Assembly (NCBI GenBank): GCA_033856255.1
Contig: JAWVFH010000048.1
Coordinates: forward strand, 1 to 64,000
Reading direction: 5' to 3'
DNA from: WHSW01 sp033856255
GTDB lineage: Bacteria; Actinomycetota; Thermoleophilia; Solirubrobacterales; 70-9
DNA: 64,000 bases
The notes beneath the pieces were generated by a model. That model made no database searches, had not been told where the DNA came from, and saw only the letters and a program-made list of their open reading frames with translations. Positions 49,605 through 58,091 of this stretch are shown piece by piece; positions within the stretch are counted from its first letter, which is position 1; the number at the start of each line of letters is the position of its first letter. The translations under genes and the position numbers were made by a program.

Positions 49605-50264
49605 ATGGACGAGACTCGGAGCCCAGGCAGGGGCATGACGGCGGATGAACGCGACGGCACGATCGGGGTCGTCCTCTGCGACGACATGCCAGACCTGCGC
49701 GAGCTGACCCGCTACGGCCTCGAACAGGACCTGCGGCTGCGGGTGCTCGGCGAGGCGGGCAGCGCCGACGAGTGCTTCACGATCGTGGACCGGCTGTCGC
49801 CCGACGCGCTGCTGCTCGACCTGACGCTGCCGGACATGGACGGCCTCGAGGCGATCCCGCGGCTGCGCGAGCTGGCGCCACAGCTCTCGATCATCGTCTT
49901 CTCCGGGATGGATGCCGCGCGGATGGAGGGGCGGGCGCTGGCCCGGGGCGCCGACGCCTACGTCGAGAAGGGGACCTCGCTCTCGGAGATCCGCAAGGCC
50001 GTGCTGAGGGCGGCGCGGGGGCGCGGGCGCGAGGTCGGGCCGAACATCCCCCTGGAGCTGCGCGCCTCCGACGCGCCGGTCGCCACGACGACGCGCGTCC
50101 TCCCCGACGAGGTCTCCGAGACACTCGACGAGCTCGAGCGATTCCTCCAGTTGCTCGAGCAGCGCTCCGCCGCCCTGCTCGGCGAGGACGCCCGCCGGTA
50201 CCTGCACGGCGCCCACGACGCGCTCGACACGCTGCGGCGGCGGCTCGGCGAGCGCCTTCACTGA
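49605..50264 (+). CDS. Response regulator receiver protein with C-terminal helical extension, no DNA-binding domain
   Basis: About 219 residues. Receiver domain: acidic pair in VVLCDDMPDLREL, phospho-acceptor Asp in DALLLDLTLPDMDG, Ser/Thr switch in IIVFSGMD, and Lys in AYVEKGTSL. After the receiver comes a 55-residue helical segment (DEVSETLDELERFLQLLEQRSAALLGEDARRYLHGAHDALDTLRRRL), with no HTH. It may dimerise or bind a kinase. Start is ATG 49605 or 49635; the GGAGG upstream is too close to the first. No histidine kinase adjacent. Confidence 0.78.
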   Translation: MDETRSPGRGMTADERDGTIGVVLCDDMPDLRELTRYGLEQDLRLRVLGEAGSADECFTIVDRLSPDALLLDLTLPDMDGLEAIPRLRELAPQLSIIVFSGMDAARMEGRALARGADAYVEKGTSLSEIRKAVLRAARGRGREVGPNIPLELRASDAPVATTTRVLPDEVSETLDELERFLQLLEQRSAALLGEDARRYLHGAHDALDTLRRRLGERLH

Positions 50265-50372
50265 CGGCGCGGCTCGGGCACGTCTCGCGGCGGCGCGGCG
50301 GCGCAGCCGACGCCATAGAGTCCCCCAACCTTTACACCGACTGACGTCATCAACTAGGAGTGAATCGAGAAA

Positions 50373-51203
50373 ATGGGACTGCTTGACGGCAAGGCGGCGA
50401 TCGTCACCGGATCGGCGCGAGGCATCGGCCGGGCGACCGCGGAGCTGTTCATCGAAGAGGGCGCCAAGGTCCTGATCAACGACATCGACGGCGAGGTGGC
50501 CGAGCAGGCCGCCGCCGAGATCGACGGTGAGACCGCCGTCTTCGCCGGCGACCTGACCGAGCCGGGAGTGCCCGACGAGCTGGTCGCGAAGGCGGTCGAG
50601 GCCTTCGGCGAGGTCGACATCATCGTCAACAACGCCGGCTACACCTGGGACGGGGTCATCCACCGGATGAGCGACGAGCAGTTCCAGGCGATGCTCGACA
50701 TCCACACGATCGTCCCCTTCCGCGTCATCCGCGCGATCGCGCCGCATTGGCGCGAGGCGGCGAAGGCGGAGAAGGCCGCGGGCGAGGAGCGCTTCCGCAA
50801 GATCGTCAACATCTCCTCGATCTCGGGCACGATGGGCAACGCCGGCCAGGTCAACTACTCGGCGGCCAAGGCCGGCGTCGTCGGGCTGACGAAGACGCTG
50901 GCGAAGGAGTGGGGCGGCTTCAAGATCAACTGCAACGCGGTCGCCTTCGGCTTCATCGAGACCCGTCTCACGCAGGCGAAGGAGAAGGGCGAGCAGCTGG
51001 AGACGGCGACCGGCGAGAAGGTCGACCTCGGGATCCCGGAGCAGATGCGGGCGATGGCCTCGGCGATCATCCCGCTCGGGCGCCCGGCCCAGCCCGAGGA
51101 GGCCGCCGCCCCGGTGCTCTTCCTCAGCTCGGGGCTCTCCAACTACGTTCATGGTCAATGCCTGAACGTCACCGGCGGCCAATTCGGAGGCATGTACACC
51201 TAG
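50373..51203 (+). CDS. 3-oxoacyl-ACP reductase-type short-chain dehydrogenase (FabG-like)
   Basis: 276 residues. Cofactor site VTGSARGIGRATAEL, VNNAGYTWDG, catalytic Ser-Tyr-Lys in ISSISGTMGNAGQVNYSAAKAG, and the FabG-type end PAQPEEAAAPVLFLSSGLSNYVHGQCLNVTGGQFGGM. An insertion after RAIAPHWREAAKAEKAAGEERF lengthens the protein. ATG 50373 has AGGAG 13 bases upstream. The start of the SGNH lipoprotein gene lies inside its last 46 bases in another frame. Confidence 0.88.
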   Translation: MGLLDGKAAIVTGSARGIGRATAELFIEEGAKVLINDIDGEVAEQAAAEIDGETAVFAGDLTEPGVPDELVAKAVEAFGEVDIIVNNAGYTWDGVIHRMSDEQFQAMLDIHTIVPFRVIRAIAPHWREAAKAEKAAGEERFRKIVNISSISGTMGNAGQVNYSAAKAGVVGLTKTLAKEWGGFKINCNAVAFGFIETRLTQAKEKGEQLETATGEKVDLGIPEQMRAMASAIIPLGRPAQPEEAAAPVLFLSSGLSNYVHGQCLNVTGGQFGGMYT

Positions 51204-51907
51204 TCGCGGCGCTCGCCGGACTCGCCGCCGCCACGATCACGGGCTGCGGGTCCGGCGAGGCGCCGTCGACCGGCGCCGGCGCGGACCCGTACGTGGTCGC
51301 CGCGCTCGGCGACTCGATCACGGCCGGCAACCCGGCCTACGACCCCGATCCGGGGCAGCGGGCGTCGCTCGGGTTCGGCAGCGACGAGCGCAGCCAGTAC
51401 GAGTACTGGGCCGAGCGCGCCGGCAAACGTAAAGGGGGTCAGACCCCCCTTACGTTTCGCAACTGCGGTGTCTTCGGCGAGCGCACCGACGAGGTCGCTC
51501 AGCGGCTCAACGGCTGCGTCGAGGGCGCGCAGGCGCTGGTGGTGCAGGGAGGGATCAACGACATCGCCCAGGGCCGCCCGGTCGCGCAGGCGGCGGCCGA
51601 CCTCGACTCGATGGTCGCCCGGGGCAAGCGCGCCGGCCTCGACGTCTACCTCGTCGACGTGCTGCCCTGGAACAACGGCCACCCCGCCGCCGACGCCCCG
51701 ATCGCGAAGCTCAACCGCCTGATCGCGGAGATCGGCGCCCGCCAGGACGTTCCCGTGATCGGCTTCCACGACGCGCTCGAGCAGCCGCCGGGGAGCGGCC
51801 TGATGGGGCCCCGGCTGACCGCCGACGGCGACCACCCGTCGATCGCCGGGTACCGGCTGCTGGGCGACCTCGTCGCGTCGAAGCTGGCCGCGCTCGGTCC
51901 GGGCTAA
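51158..51907 (+). CDS. SGNH/GDSL-family esterase lipoprotein carrying an in-frame palindromic insertion
   Basis: 249 residues. Arg/His-rich N-terminus and lipobox TITGC (Cys30), then the SGNH blocks: nucleophile Ser53 in ALGDSITAG, block III Gly-Asn in GGINDIAQG and block V Asp/His in DGDHPSIAGY. The fold is complete. Residues 90-100 (KRKGGQTPLTF) are encoded by a 33-bp palindromic repeat inserted in frame before the conserved FRNCGVFGERTD segment. ATG 51158 lies in the 3' end of the FabG-like gene; later starts would lose the signal peptide. Confidence 0.82.
   Translation: MPERHRRPIRRHVHLVAALAGLAAATITGCGSGEAPSTGAGADPYVVAALGDSITAGNPAYDPDPGQRASLGFGSDERSQYEYWAERAGKRKGGQTPLTFRNCGVFGERTDEVAQRLNGCVEGAQALVVQGGINDIAQGRPVAQAAADLDSMVARGKRAGLDVYLVDVLPWNNGHPAADAPIAKLNRLIAEIGARQDVPVIGFHDALEQPPGSGLMGPRLTADGDHPSIAGYRLLGDLVASKLAALGPG
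51425..51457. repeat. Palindromic repeat element, copy 2 (inside an SGNH gene)
   Basis: AAACGTAAAGGGGGTC (51425-51440), A, GACCCCCCTTACGTTT (51442-51457): 16-base arms with one mismatch. It is 33 bases long, exactly 11 codons, and shares the AGGGGGTCAGACCCCC core with the intergenic copy at 35260-35276. Confidence 0.85.
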
Positions 51908-51917
51908 TCTCCGGGCG

Positions 51918-53081
51918 ATGGCAACCACGGTCGAGCCACACGCCCCCTACGCCCTGCCGCAGGAGTTCGAGGACTTCCGCGAGACGATCCGCAAGATGGT
52001 CGTCGAGAAGGTGGCGCCGCGGGCGGCGGAGATCGACGAGAAGGCGGAGTACCCGGCCGACATCCGCGAGCTGTTCGCCTCCCACGACCTGCTCGGGCTG
52101 CCCTTCGAGCCCGAGCACGGGGGCACCGGCACCGGGACGCTGATGCTCAACATCGCGGTCGAGGAGGTGGCCAAGGCCTGCGCGTCCTCGGCTCTGATCC
52201 TGATGGTCCAGGAGCTCGGCACGCTGCCGATCAGGCTCTTCGGCTCCGAGGAGCTGAAGGAGCGCTTCCTGCCCCGCTGCGCGACCGGTGAGTGGAGCCC
52301 CGCCTTCGCGCTCTCGGAGCCCGACGCCGGCTCGGACCCCGGCGGAATGCGCACCCGCGCCGTCCGCGACGGCGACGAGTGGGTGATCGAGGGGACGAAG
52401 AACTGGATCTCCAACCTCGGGATCGCCGACTTCTACATCTGCTTCGCGGTCACCAACCCCGACGAGGGTCACTCGCGGGGGATCTCCGCCTTCGTCGTCG
52501 AAGCCGACCGGCCGGGCTTCTCGGTCGGCAAGCTCGAGCACAAGATGGGAATCCGCGGATCGCCCACCGGCCAGCCGATCTTCGACAACGTCCGCGTCCC
52601 GGCCGAGAACCTGATCGGGACCGAGAACGAGGGCTTCAAGGTCGCGATGGGCACCCTCGACCGTTCGCGGCTCGGCGTCGCCGCCCAGGCGGTCGGGATC
52701 GCCCAGGGCGCGACCGACTACGCCGCCGCCTACGCGCAGGAGCGCAAGCAGTTCGGCAAGCCGATCGCCGCCTTCCAGGGAATCCAGTTCAAGCTCGCCG
52801 ACATGGAGTCGCGCACCGCCGCGGCGCGCGAGCTGCTCTACCGCGCCTGCTCGAAGATCGACGCCGGCGACGCCGACATGGGCAAGTACTCGGCGATGGC
52901 GAAGCTGATCGCCTCCGACACCGCGATGGCGGTCACCGTCGAGGCGGTCCAGGTGCTCGGCGGCTACGGCTACGTCAACGAGTACCCGGTCGAGCGGATG
53001 ATGCGCGACGCCAAGATCACGCAGATCTACGAGGGCACGAACGAGATCCAGCGCCTGGTGATCGCCCGCACGATGTCCTAG
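51918..53081 (+). CDS. Acyl-CoA dehydrogenase (short/branched-chain type)
   Basis: 387 residues. FALSEPDAGSDPGGMRTRA, NWISNLGIADFY, LEHKMGIRGSPTGQ, and the catalytic Glu in ITQIYEGTNEIQRLVIAR, the full short/medium-chain motif. Differs from the other two dehydrogenases, which use the LCAD position. ATG 51918 follows TAATCT by seven bases, suggesting a leaderless transcript starting at the gene. It ends 4 bases into the convergent esterase gene. Confidence 0.92.
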   Translation: MATTVEPHAPYALPQEFEDFRETIRKMVVEKVAPRAAEIDEKAEYPADIRELFASHDLLGLPFEPEHGGTGTGTLMLNIAVEEVAKACASSALILMVQELGTLPIRLFGSEELKERFLPRCATGEWSPAFALSEPDAGSDPGGMRTRAVRDGDEWVIEGTKNWISNLGIADFYICFAVTNPDEGHSRGISAFVVEADRPGFSVGKLEHKMGIRGSPTGQPIFDNVRVPAENLIGTENEGFKVAMGTLDRSRLGVAAQAVGIAQGATDYAAAYAQERKQFGKPIAAFQGIQFKLADMESRTAAARELLYRACSKIDAGDADMGKYSAMAKLIASDTAMAVTVEAVQVLGGYGYVNEYPVERMMRDAKITQIYEGTNEIQRLVIARTMS

Positions 53082-54334
53082 AGCGGCGGCGGCTGCTCGA
53101 CCGCCACGGCCGACGGGCACGGCCTGCCGCGCGGCACGACGATCTGGAACGGCAAGGGGAAGTTCTCGAACCTGCAGCCGGCGCGGGTCGTCACGCTGAG
53201 GAGGCCGGAGCCATAGGCGCGCAGCCGGCGTCCGTGGCGCGCGAGCGTCGCCACCGCCGAGGGCGGCTCGGAGAAGCGGAACCGCAGCCCCCACGCCGTG
53301 CCCGTCTGGGCCACCGTGTCGTAGCTCCAGCTTCTTCCCGCGGCGGGCGGCCGATCGAAGAAACCCCAGCTGATCGCGTTCGCCAGGTCGGCACGCCAGT
53401 AGGGCCAGTCGTGGATGCCCTGGTGCGGGGCGTAGGTGACCTCCGCTCCCGCCCCCTCGGCCGCGGCCGCGAACTCGGCCGCCTGCTGGCCGAGCTCGGC
53501 CTCGGCGAGCTGGCCGAAGTAGTTGGTGAGCTCGTCGGGGCTGGCGGGGTTCGCGACCCCGTCACCCGCAGCGACGTAGAGCCGGGTCGAGCGCAGGTTG
53601 GCGACCAGCTTCACCGGGTTGTGCCCGGCCCAGTAGAACTCCTGCGCGTCCGGGTCGCCGAACAGCGCCTCGCGGTCCTGCCCGGTGCCGGCTTCGAAGG
53701 CACCCTGGTAGGTCGGCCTTTCGATCGAGAGCGGGCCGGAGAAGGAGGCCGCGGAGCCGAAGTAGCCCGGCCGCTGCGAGGCGTAGAACATCGCTCCCTC
53801 ACCGCCCATCGAGAGTCCCGCGATCGCATGCCATCGCCTGCCGCGCCGGATCGGCAGCCGGCGCGCGACGAGCGGGATCAGCTCGTCGAGGTGATAGCGC
53901 TCCCACGCCGGTGCGCCGCGCCGGCCCTCGTTCCACCAGTTCGCGTAGAAGCCGCGATCGCCCTCGGGCATCACGATCACGCCGGGGAAACCGGCGGCGG
54001 TTTGGAGCAGATCCCCGTTGCTCGGGTTCGACCACGAGTCGAAGGCGTCGCCCTGGCCATGGAGCAGATAGAGGACCGGGTAGCGGCGCCCCGAGCCGGG
54101 GTCATAGCCGGCCGGCAGGTAGACGTTGATGCGCAGCGCGTTGGGGCGCTCGGCGACGCCCGGGGGCTCGTTGTAGGAGCTCGGCGGGGCCGCGTCCGGA
54201 TCGACGAACCGGCTCTCGCGTACGGCCGCACCCTCCCAGGTCACGATCCGCGCCGGGCTGGTCGCGGCGGCCGTCGGGGGTGCGAGGAGCGCTACAGCGA
54301 CGAGCGCGAGAACCGCGAGTCGGGCCGGGCCCAC
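53078..54334 (-). CDS. Secreted alpha/beta-hydrolase, esterase D / mycolyltransferase-like
   Basis: 418 residues with a signal peptide (VGPARLAVLALVAVALLAPPTAAA). Alpha/beta core: NVYLPAGYDPGSGRRYPVLYLLHGQGDAFDSW, the VMPEGDRGFYANWW loop, nucleophile Ser175 in AIAGLSMGGEGAM, and His near HQGIHDWPYW. This resembles the Putative_esterase family (S-formylglutathione hydrolase, antigen 85). A 100-residue C-terminal beta extension follows. GTG 54334 is the best start. 12 bases downstream of the carboxypeptidase gene on the same strand, so co-transcribed. Confidence 0.85.
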   Translation of the reverse strand: MGPARLAVLALVAVALLAPPTAAATSPARIVTWEGAAVRESRFVDPDAAPPSSYNEPPGVAERPNALRINVYLPAGYDPGSGRRYPVLYLLHGQGDAFDSWSNPSNGDLLQTAAGFPGVIVMPEGDRGFYANWWNEGRRGAPAWERYHLDELIPLVARRLPIRRGRRWHAIAGLSMGGEGAMFYASQRPGYFGSAASFSGPLSIERPTYQGAFEAGTGQDREALFGDPDAQEFYWAGHNPVKLVANLRSTRLYVAAGDGVANPASPDELTNYFGQLAEAELGQQAAEFAAAAEGAGAEVTYAPHQGIHDWPYWRADLANAISWGFFDRPPAAGRSWSYDTVAQTGTAWGLRFRFSEPPSAVATLARHGRRLRAYGSGLLSVTTRAGCRFENFPLPFQIVVPRGRPCPSAVAVEQPPPL

Positions 54335-54345
54335 GTCTCGCGCAC

Positions 54346-57300
54346 CTACGGGCAGCTGTGCAGCTTGTCGGCCGGGCCCGTGCAGCGGTCGTGGCCGGGT
54401 CCGCCGTGGATCTCGTCGAGCCCCGGGCCGCCCTGGGCCCGGTCGTCGCCGCCGCCGGCGCAGATCAGATCCTCGCCCCGACCGCCCCGGATCACGTCGT
54501 CGCCGGCGCGACCGCGGATCACGTCGTCGTGCTTGGTGCCGCGGATGCGGTCGGCTCCGGCGCTGCCGCCCAACGTCACCGTCTCCCCGCGGCAGGTGCC
54601 GAGCGAGCCGGGCGTACCGAGCGGGGGCGCGTTCACCGTCCCGCCGCCGCCATCGCCACCACCGGTGTCGCCGCCACCGCCACCGGTGTCGCCCCCGCCG
54701 GTGTCGCCGCCACCGCCTGTGCCACCGCCGCCGCTCGAGCCCGGACTGGCGTCGCGGACGGTGCAGTCGAGCAGGTTGCAGACCAGCACGTAGCCGGTGT
54801 AGGTGACCGCGTAGGGCTCGAGGCCGAGCGGGTGGTCGAACTCCTCGGTCGGCTGCGGGAGCAGCGCGCCGGCGATCCGGATCTGGCCGTCGCCAAGCGG
54901 CAGCTCGCCGTAGGTGACCTTGGTGTAGACCGGAGCTGCGTCGCGGTTGCCGGAGTCGGCCGAGGTGGCGACCGTGCGCCCGCCGGCCGCCTCCCAGGCG
55001 GCGCGCTCGACGTCGTACTGGCGCGAGTGCGACTCGTCGCCGCCGCTCTGCTGGTTCTGGATCGAGAACCCGAGCGGCGTCGGCTCGAAGGTCTGACGGC
55101 GCTCGCCGGTGTTGAAGCGCGCGCCCTCCTGGGCCACGTTGCGTGAGAGCGGGTCGGCGAGCGTCGTGTCGCCGTCGGTGGCGCTGAGGGCGAAGGTCGA
55201 CTGGCCGACGTAGACGGTCTCGCGCCGCACCGCGCTTGGTGGGATCGAGGTCAGGCCCGGTAGCGCCTTCAGGGCGCCGTCGGTGAGGACCAGGTTGCCG
55301 CCGCCGCGGACGTAGCCCTTCAGCGCCGCCAGCCAGGCGTTCTTCTCGGCGACGCTGTAGTCGCCGGTGCCGACGTCCGCCGTCGCGGCCGGGCCGCCGC
55401 TCGGCGGGTCGAAGGTCGCCGCGCCCGCGAAGCGCGGATCGGCGGCGGCCCAGTTGTCGACGTGGATCACGTAATCGCCGGCCGCCGGGTTGTCGAGCGA
55501 CATCTGCTCGAAGTTGGACGCTCCGCCCGCGGTCGCCGAGGAGGCGACCTCGGTCAGGTCGCCGTTCGACTCGACCTTGTAGAGGAACATGTCGAAGTCG
55601 TTCGCGTCGAGGTCCCAGTCGATCCGCACGGTGACCTTGCCGTTGCCGTCGTTGGGCCCGATCGTGAACGGGAACTCCTCGTATGTGCCCGGCAGGCCCT
55701 CGCCGGCGCCCGGGGCGCTGACCGTGCCGTCGAACGTGAAGTCGGCGGTCGGAGGGCCGCTCGGCTGGGCCTGCTCGGCGAAGTCCCCGGTGTAACCCGG
55801 CAGGGCGTCGTCGGCGAGGACCAGCGAGCCGAGGCCGTCGAGCGACTGGGTACCGTCGATCACCGCGTGGGGGTCGACGGTGCCGAAGCGCTTTGCCGGG
55901 TCCTCGATGAAGCGGTTGAGGTCGCCGAAGAAGTCGGTGTTGGCGACGTCGTAGCCGGCCAGCTTTGGCGGGTCGTCGCCGCCGGTGGCGCCGTCGGTGC
56001 TCGCCGGCCCCTGCTTGTAGTCGACGTCCATCGACGCGACCACGCTGCCCGGGTTCGGAAGTGAGACGACGCCGAGGATGTCGCCGCTGAGCACGGCCCG
56101 CCACTCGACCGCGCTGCCGTCGGGCTTGGTCGCCTGGGGGCGGTTGATCGACGTGGTGACGCCGGACTGCAGGTAGAGCGGCGATTGGTTGTAGTCCTCG
56201 GCCACCGTCACCCACTCGTCGGCGTCGGGGTCGACGCCGGGATGCTCGTCGCAGCCCTGGCACTGGAGCTCCAGGTGGGAGCTGCCGGTACCGACGCCCT
56301 GGATGTTCTGGGCCACGACGTTGACCTGCATGCCGCCGTTGAAGATGGTCTTGCCGGCGTCGGCACTGGCGTCGGCCGGCTGGGGGCCCTGCTTGACGGC
56401 GATCGGGAAGGTGACGGTCCCGTCGTCGCCGAGCGTGCCGAGCTGGCCGCTGACGTCCGTCTGGGCGACGGTGCCCGGCGGCGGGCCGGCCTGGTAGCTC
56501 TTCGGCTCGCGCTCGACCGGCGCATTGGGCACGTAGGCCTCGGTGCCGCCCGGGTCGAAGACGTGCCTGACCGGGTCGGCCATCATCGCCAGGTGGGCGT
56601 AGATCAGCGCCTTGTTGCCGTCCACGTGCAGCTGCTCGGTATGCGGATCGAAGACGATGTTCTTGTCCAGGTGCGAGAACGACATCTCGTTGTCGATCCC
56701 GTCCGCGCCGAGCCCGACCGAGGAGTCGAACCAGTCCCCCAGCGCACCCGTCGTCGTGTAGTTGATCGTGTCGTAGACGGTGCCCCAGGTCTGACCGTAG
56801 ATCTGGGCGCAGGCGTTGCCGGCGGCCTGGGTCGGAACGCAGGGCGCGCCGCCGCCGGGGGGCGCGTCATTCGGCTGGATGATCGGCGACCACAGCAGCG
56901 CCGCCTCCGAGGCGCGGTGGATCTCGATCGCGGTGGTCCGGATGCGCTCGTTCTTCTCGAAGTTGTGCCGACCGTGCGGCAGCAGCGTGAACGAGAGCGC
57001 GTCCGCGAACGGCTGGCCGTGGAGGTCGTCGCCGGCGGTGAACTGGCTGCCGGTCGAGTCCTGGACCTCGGTCAGGAAGTTGGAAACGCCTGTGCTCTCC
57101 GGCTCGGAGAGCCCGCTGTAGGGGCGGAAGGAGAAGCCGATGTCGGGCCAGTCGCGGTTGACGTCGACGCCGTTGCCGTTGTAGCGCTGGAAGAAGAAGC
57201 CGCCGTCGGCGACCGAACCGCGCCGCCAGCCGTCCGGGTTCGGGTAGGTGAAGTAGATGATCGTGTGCTTGAGCACGTCGCCGAACGTGGGCGCGTCGGG

Positions 57301-57984
57301 CTTCACGGAGTCGGGGACGACCGGCTGGTCGAGCTTGTCGGTGGTGATCGCCGTGATCAGGTCCTCGGCGGCGCGGGTGCCGCCCTCGACCCCCGCCCGC
57401 TCGATCCCGTGGATCGAGAGCGAGAGCGCGTAACGCTTCTTGCCGGCATCGGGGACCGACTCGTCGGTGACCCGGATCGCGATCAGATCGGACTTCGTGC
57501 GGCCGAGCCCGCTGGTCGGCAGCCCGGCCGACTTGTACTGAGGCTTGGGGTCGAACTCGAGTGGCTGTGTGTCACCGGGGAACATCGTGTCCCCGGGCAC
57601 GTCGCCGACGTCGAGGGCGTCGTCCGGCACTTCCTCGCCGGCGCCGTTGGCGCCGACCTCGCCATCGAGCGCCAGCACCTCCATGTACTGCGCCCACTCG
57701 GGCTTCGAGTTCATGTACTGGAGCGCGTCGGTGAACTCGCCGATCTGGATGAACTGCGTCGCCGGCACGTTGCCCTGCGCGTTCGGCGAGCACGGCGAGG
57801 TGCCGAGATTCTGGCAGCCGGCCAGCGGGTCGGGGAAGACCCGGCCAAGCGCGGCGTACTCGGCGTCGTTGGTCGCCACGGGAGTGGCCAGAGCCGGCGC
57901 GGCAAAGGCGATCGTCGCGACCAGAGCAAGGACGGCGGAGACACCCACATACCCCCACCGGCGGTCAAACCGGTTCAAATTCAT
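54346..57984 (-). CDS. Secreted M14 zinc carboxypeptidase with RTX-type calcium-binding C-terminus
   Basis: 1212 residues, signal peptide MNLNRFDRRWGYVGVSAVLALVATIAFA. The M14 domain (about 150-520) has the Zn-binding HxxE in LSIHGIERAGVEGG, TYPNPDGWRRG and NGNGVDVNRDWP. Middle parts (530-1090) include pre-peptidase or CARDB-like beta domains (GNGKVTVRIDWDLDANDFDMFLYKVESNG) and a ThuA-like segment. A Gly/Asp linker (GGGDTGGG repeats) leads to RTX nonapeptides (HDDVIRGRAGDDVIRGGRGEDLI, GGDDRAQGGPGLDEIHGGPGHDR) that bind calcium. Three or four times larger than ordinary M14 enzymes. ATG 57984 starts the signal peptide. Confidence 0.88.
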   Translation of the reverse strand: MNLNRFDRRWGYVGVSAVLALVATIAFAAPALATPVATNDAEYAALGRVFPDPLAGCQNLGTSPCSPNAQGNVPATQFIQIGEFTDALQYMNSKPEWAQYMEVLALDGEVGANGAGEEVPDDALDVGDVPGDTMFPGDTQPLEFDPKPQYKSAGLPTSGLGRTKSDLIAIRVTDESVPDAGKKRYALSLSIHGIERAGVEGGTRAAEDLITAITTDKLDQPVVPDSVKPDAPTFGDVLKHTIIYFTYPNPDGWRRGSVADGGFFFQRYNGNGVDVNRDWPDIGFSFRPYSGLSEPESTGVSNFLTEVQDSTGSQFTAGDDLHGQPFADALSFTLLPHGRHNFEKNERIRTTAIEIHRASEAALLWSPIIQPNDAPPGGGAPCVPTQAAGNACAQIYGQTWGTVYDTINYTTTGALGDWFDSSVGLGADGIDNEMSFSHLDKNIVFDPHTEQLHVDGNKALIYAHLAMMADPVRHVFDPGGTEAYVPNAPVEREPKSYQAGPPPGTVAQTDVSGQLGTLGDDGTVTFPIAVKQGPQPADASADAGKTIFNGGMQVNVVAQNIQGVGTGSSHLELQCQGCDEHPGVDPDADEWVTVAEDYNQSPLYLQSGVTTSINRPQATKPDGSAVEWRAVLSGDILGVVSLPNPGSVVASMDVDYKQGPASTDGATGGDDPPKLAGYDVANTDFFGDLNRFIEDPAKRFGTVDPHAVIDGTQSLDGLGSLVLADDALPGYTGDFAEQAQPSGPPTADFTFDGTVSAPGAGEGLPGTYEEFPFTIGPNDGNGKVTVRIDWDLDANDFDMFLYKVESNGDLTEVASSATAGGASNFEQMSLDNPAAGDYVIHVDNWAAADPRFAGAATFDPPSGGPAATADVGTGDYSVAEKNAWLAALKGYVRGGGNLVLTDGALKALPGLTSIPPSAVRRETVYVGQSTFALSATDGDTTLADPLSRNVAQEGARFNTGERRQTFEPTPLGFSIQNQQSGGDESHSRQYDVERAAWEAAGGRTVATSADSGNRDAAPVYTKVTYGELPLGDGQIRIAGALLPQPTEEFDHPLGLEPYAVTYTGYVLVCNLLDCTVRDASPGSSGGGGTGGGGDTGGGDTGGGGGDTGGGDGGGGTVNAPPLGTPGSLGTCRGETVTLGGSAGADRIRGTKHDDVIRGRAGDDVIRGGRGEDLICAGGGDDRAQGGPGLDEIHGGPGHDRCTGPADKLHSCP

Positions 57985-58047
57985 TCCCCAAAACCCCTGG
58001 GCCGAAGCCCTATTTCACAGAACGGACGCTGCGACCCTAGCCAGAAT

Positions 58048-58082
58048 CCTCCCGAGACGCGCCGGTTAGCCGGCTCGGGAGG
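58048..58082 (-). terminator. Hairpin after the PECR-like SDR gene
   Basis: CCTCCCGAG (58048-58056) pairs with CTCGGGAGG (58074-58082); inside, CCGG pairs with CCGG around TTAG. Nine plus four pairs. It follows the SDR stop at 58092 by ten bases and stands between it and the carboxypeptidase gene. Confidence 0.65.
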
Positions 58083-58091
58083 CTGGTTCGC

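Noticed and set aside
48147..51182. 1011-residue open frame opposite several genes
   Set aside because: It runs opposite two clear dehydrogenase/SDR genes and a response regulator, so it cannot be a single gene.
54640..54740. Possible CRISPR or minisatellite in GGTGTCGCC repeats
   Set aside because: It is coding for a Gly/Asp linker of the carboxypeptidase and has no spacers.
54346..56263. Upstream extension of the esterase frame through the carboxypeptidase gene
   Set aside because: The sequence is Arg/Gly-rich and without domains; the esterase has its own signal peptide at 54334.
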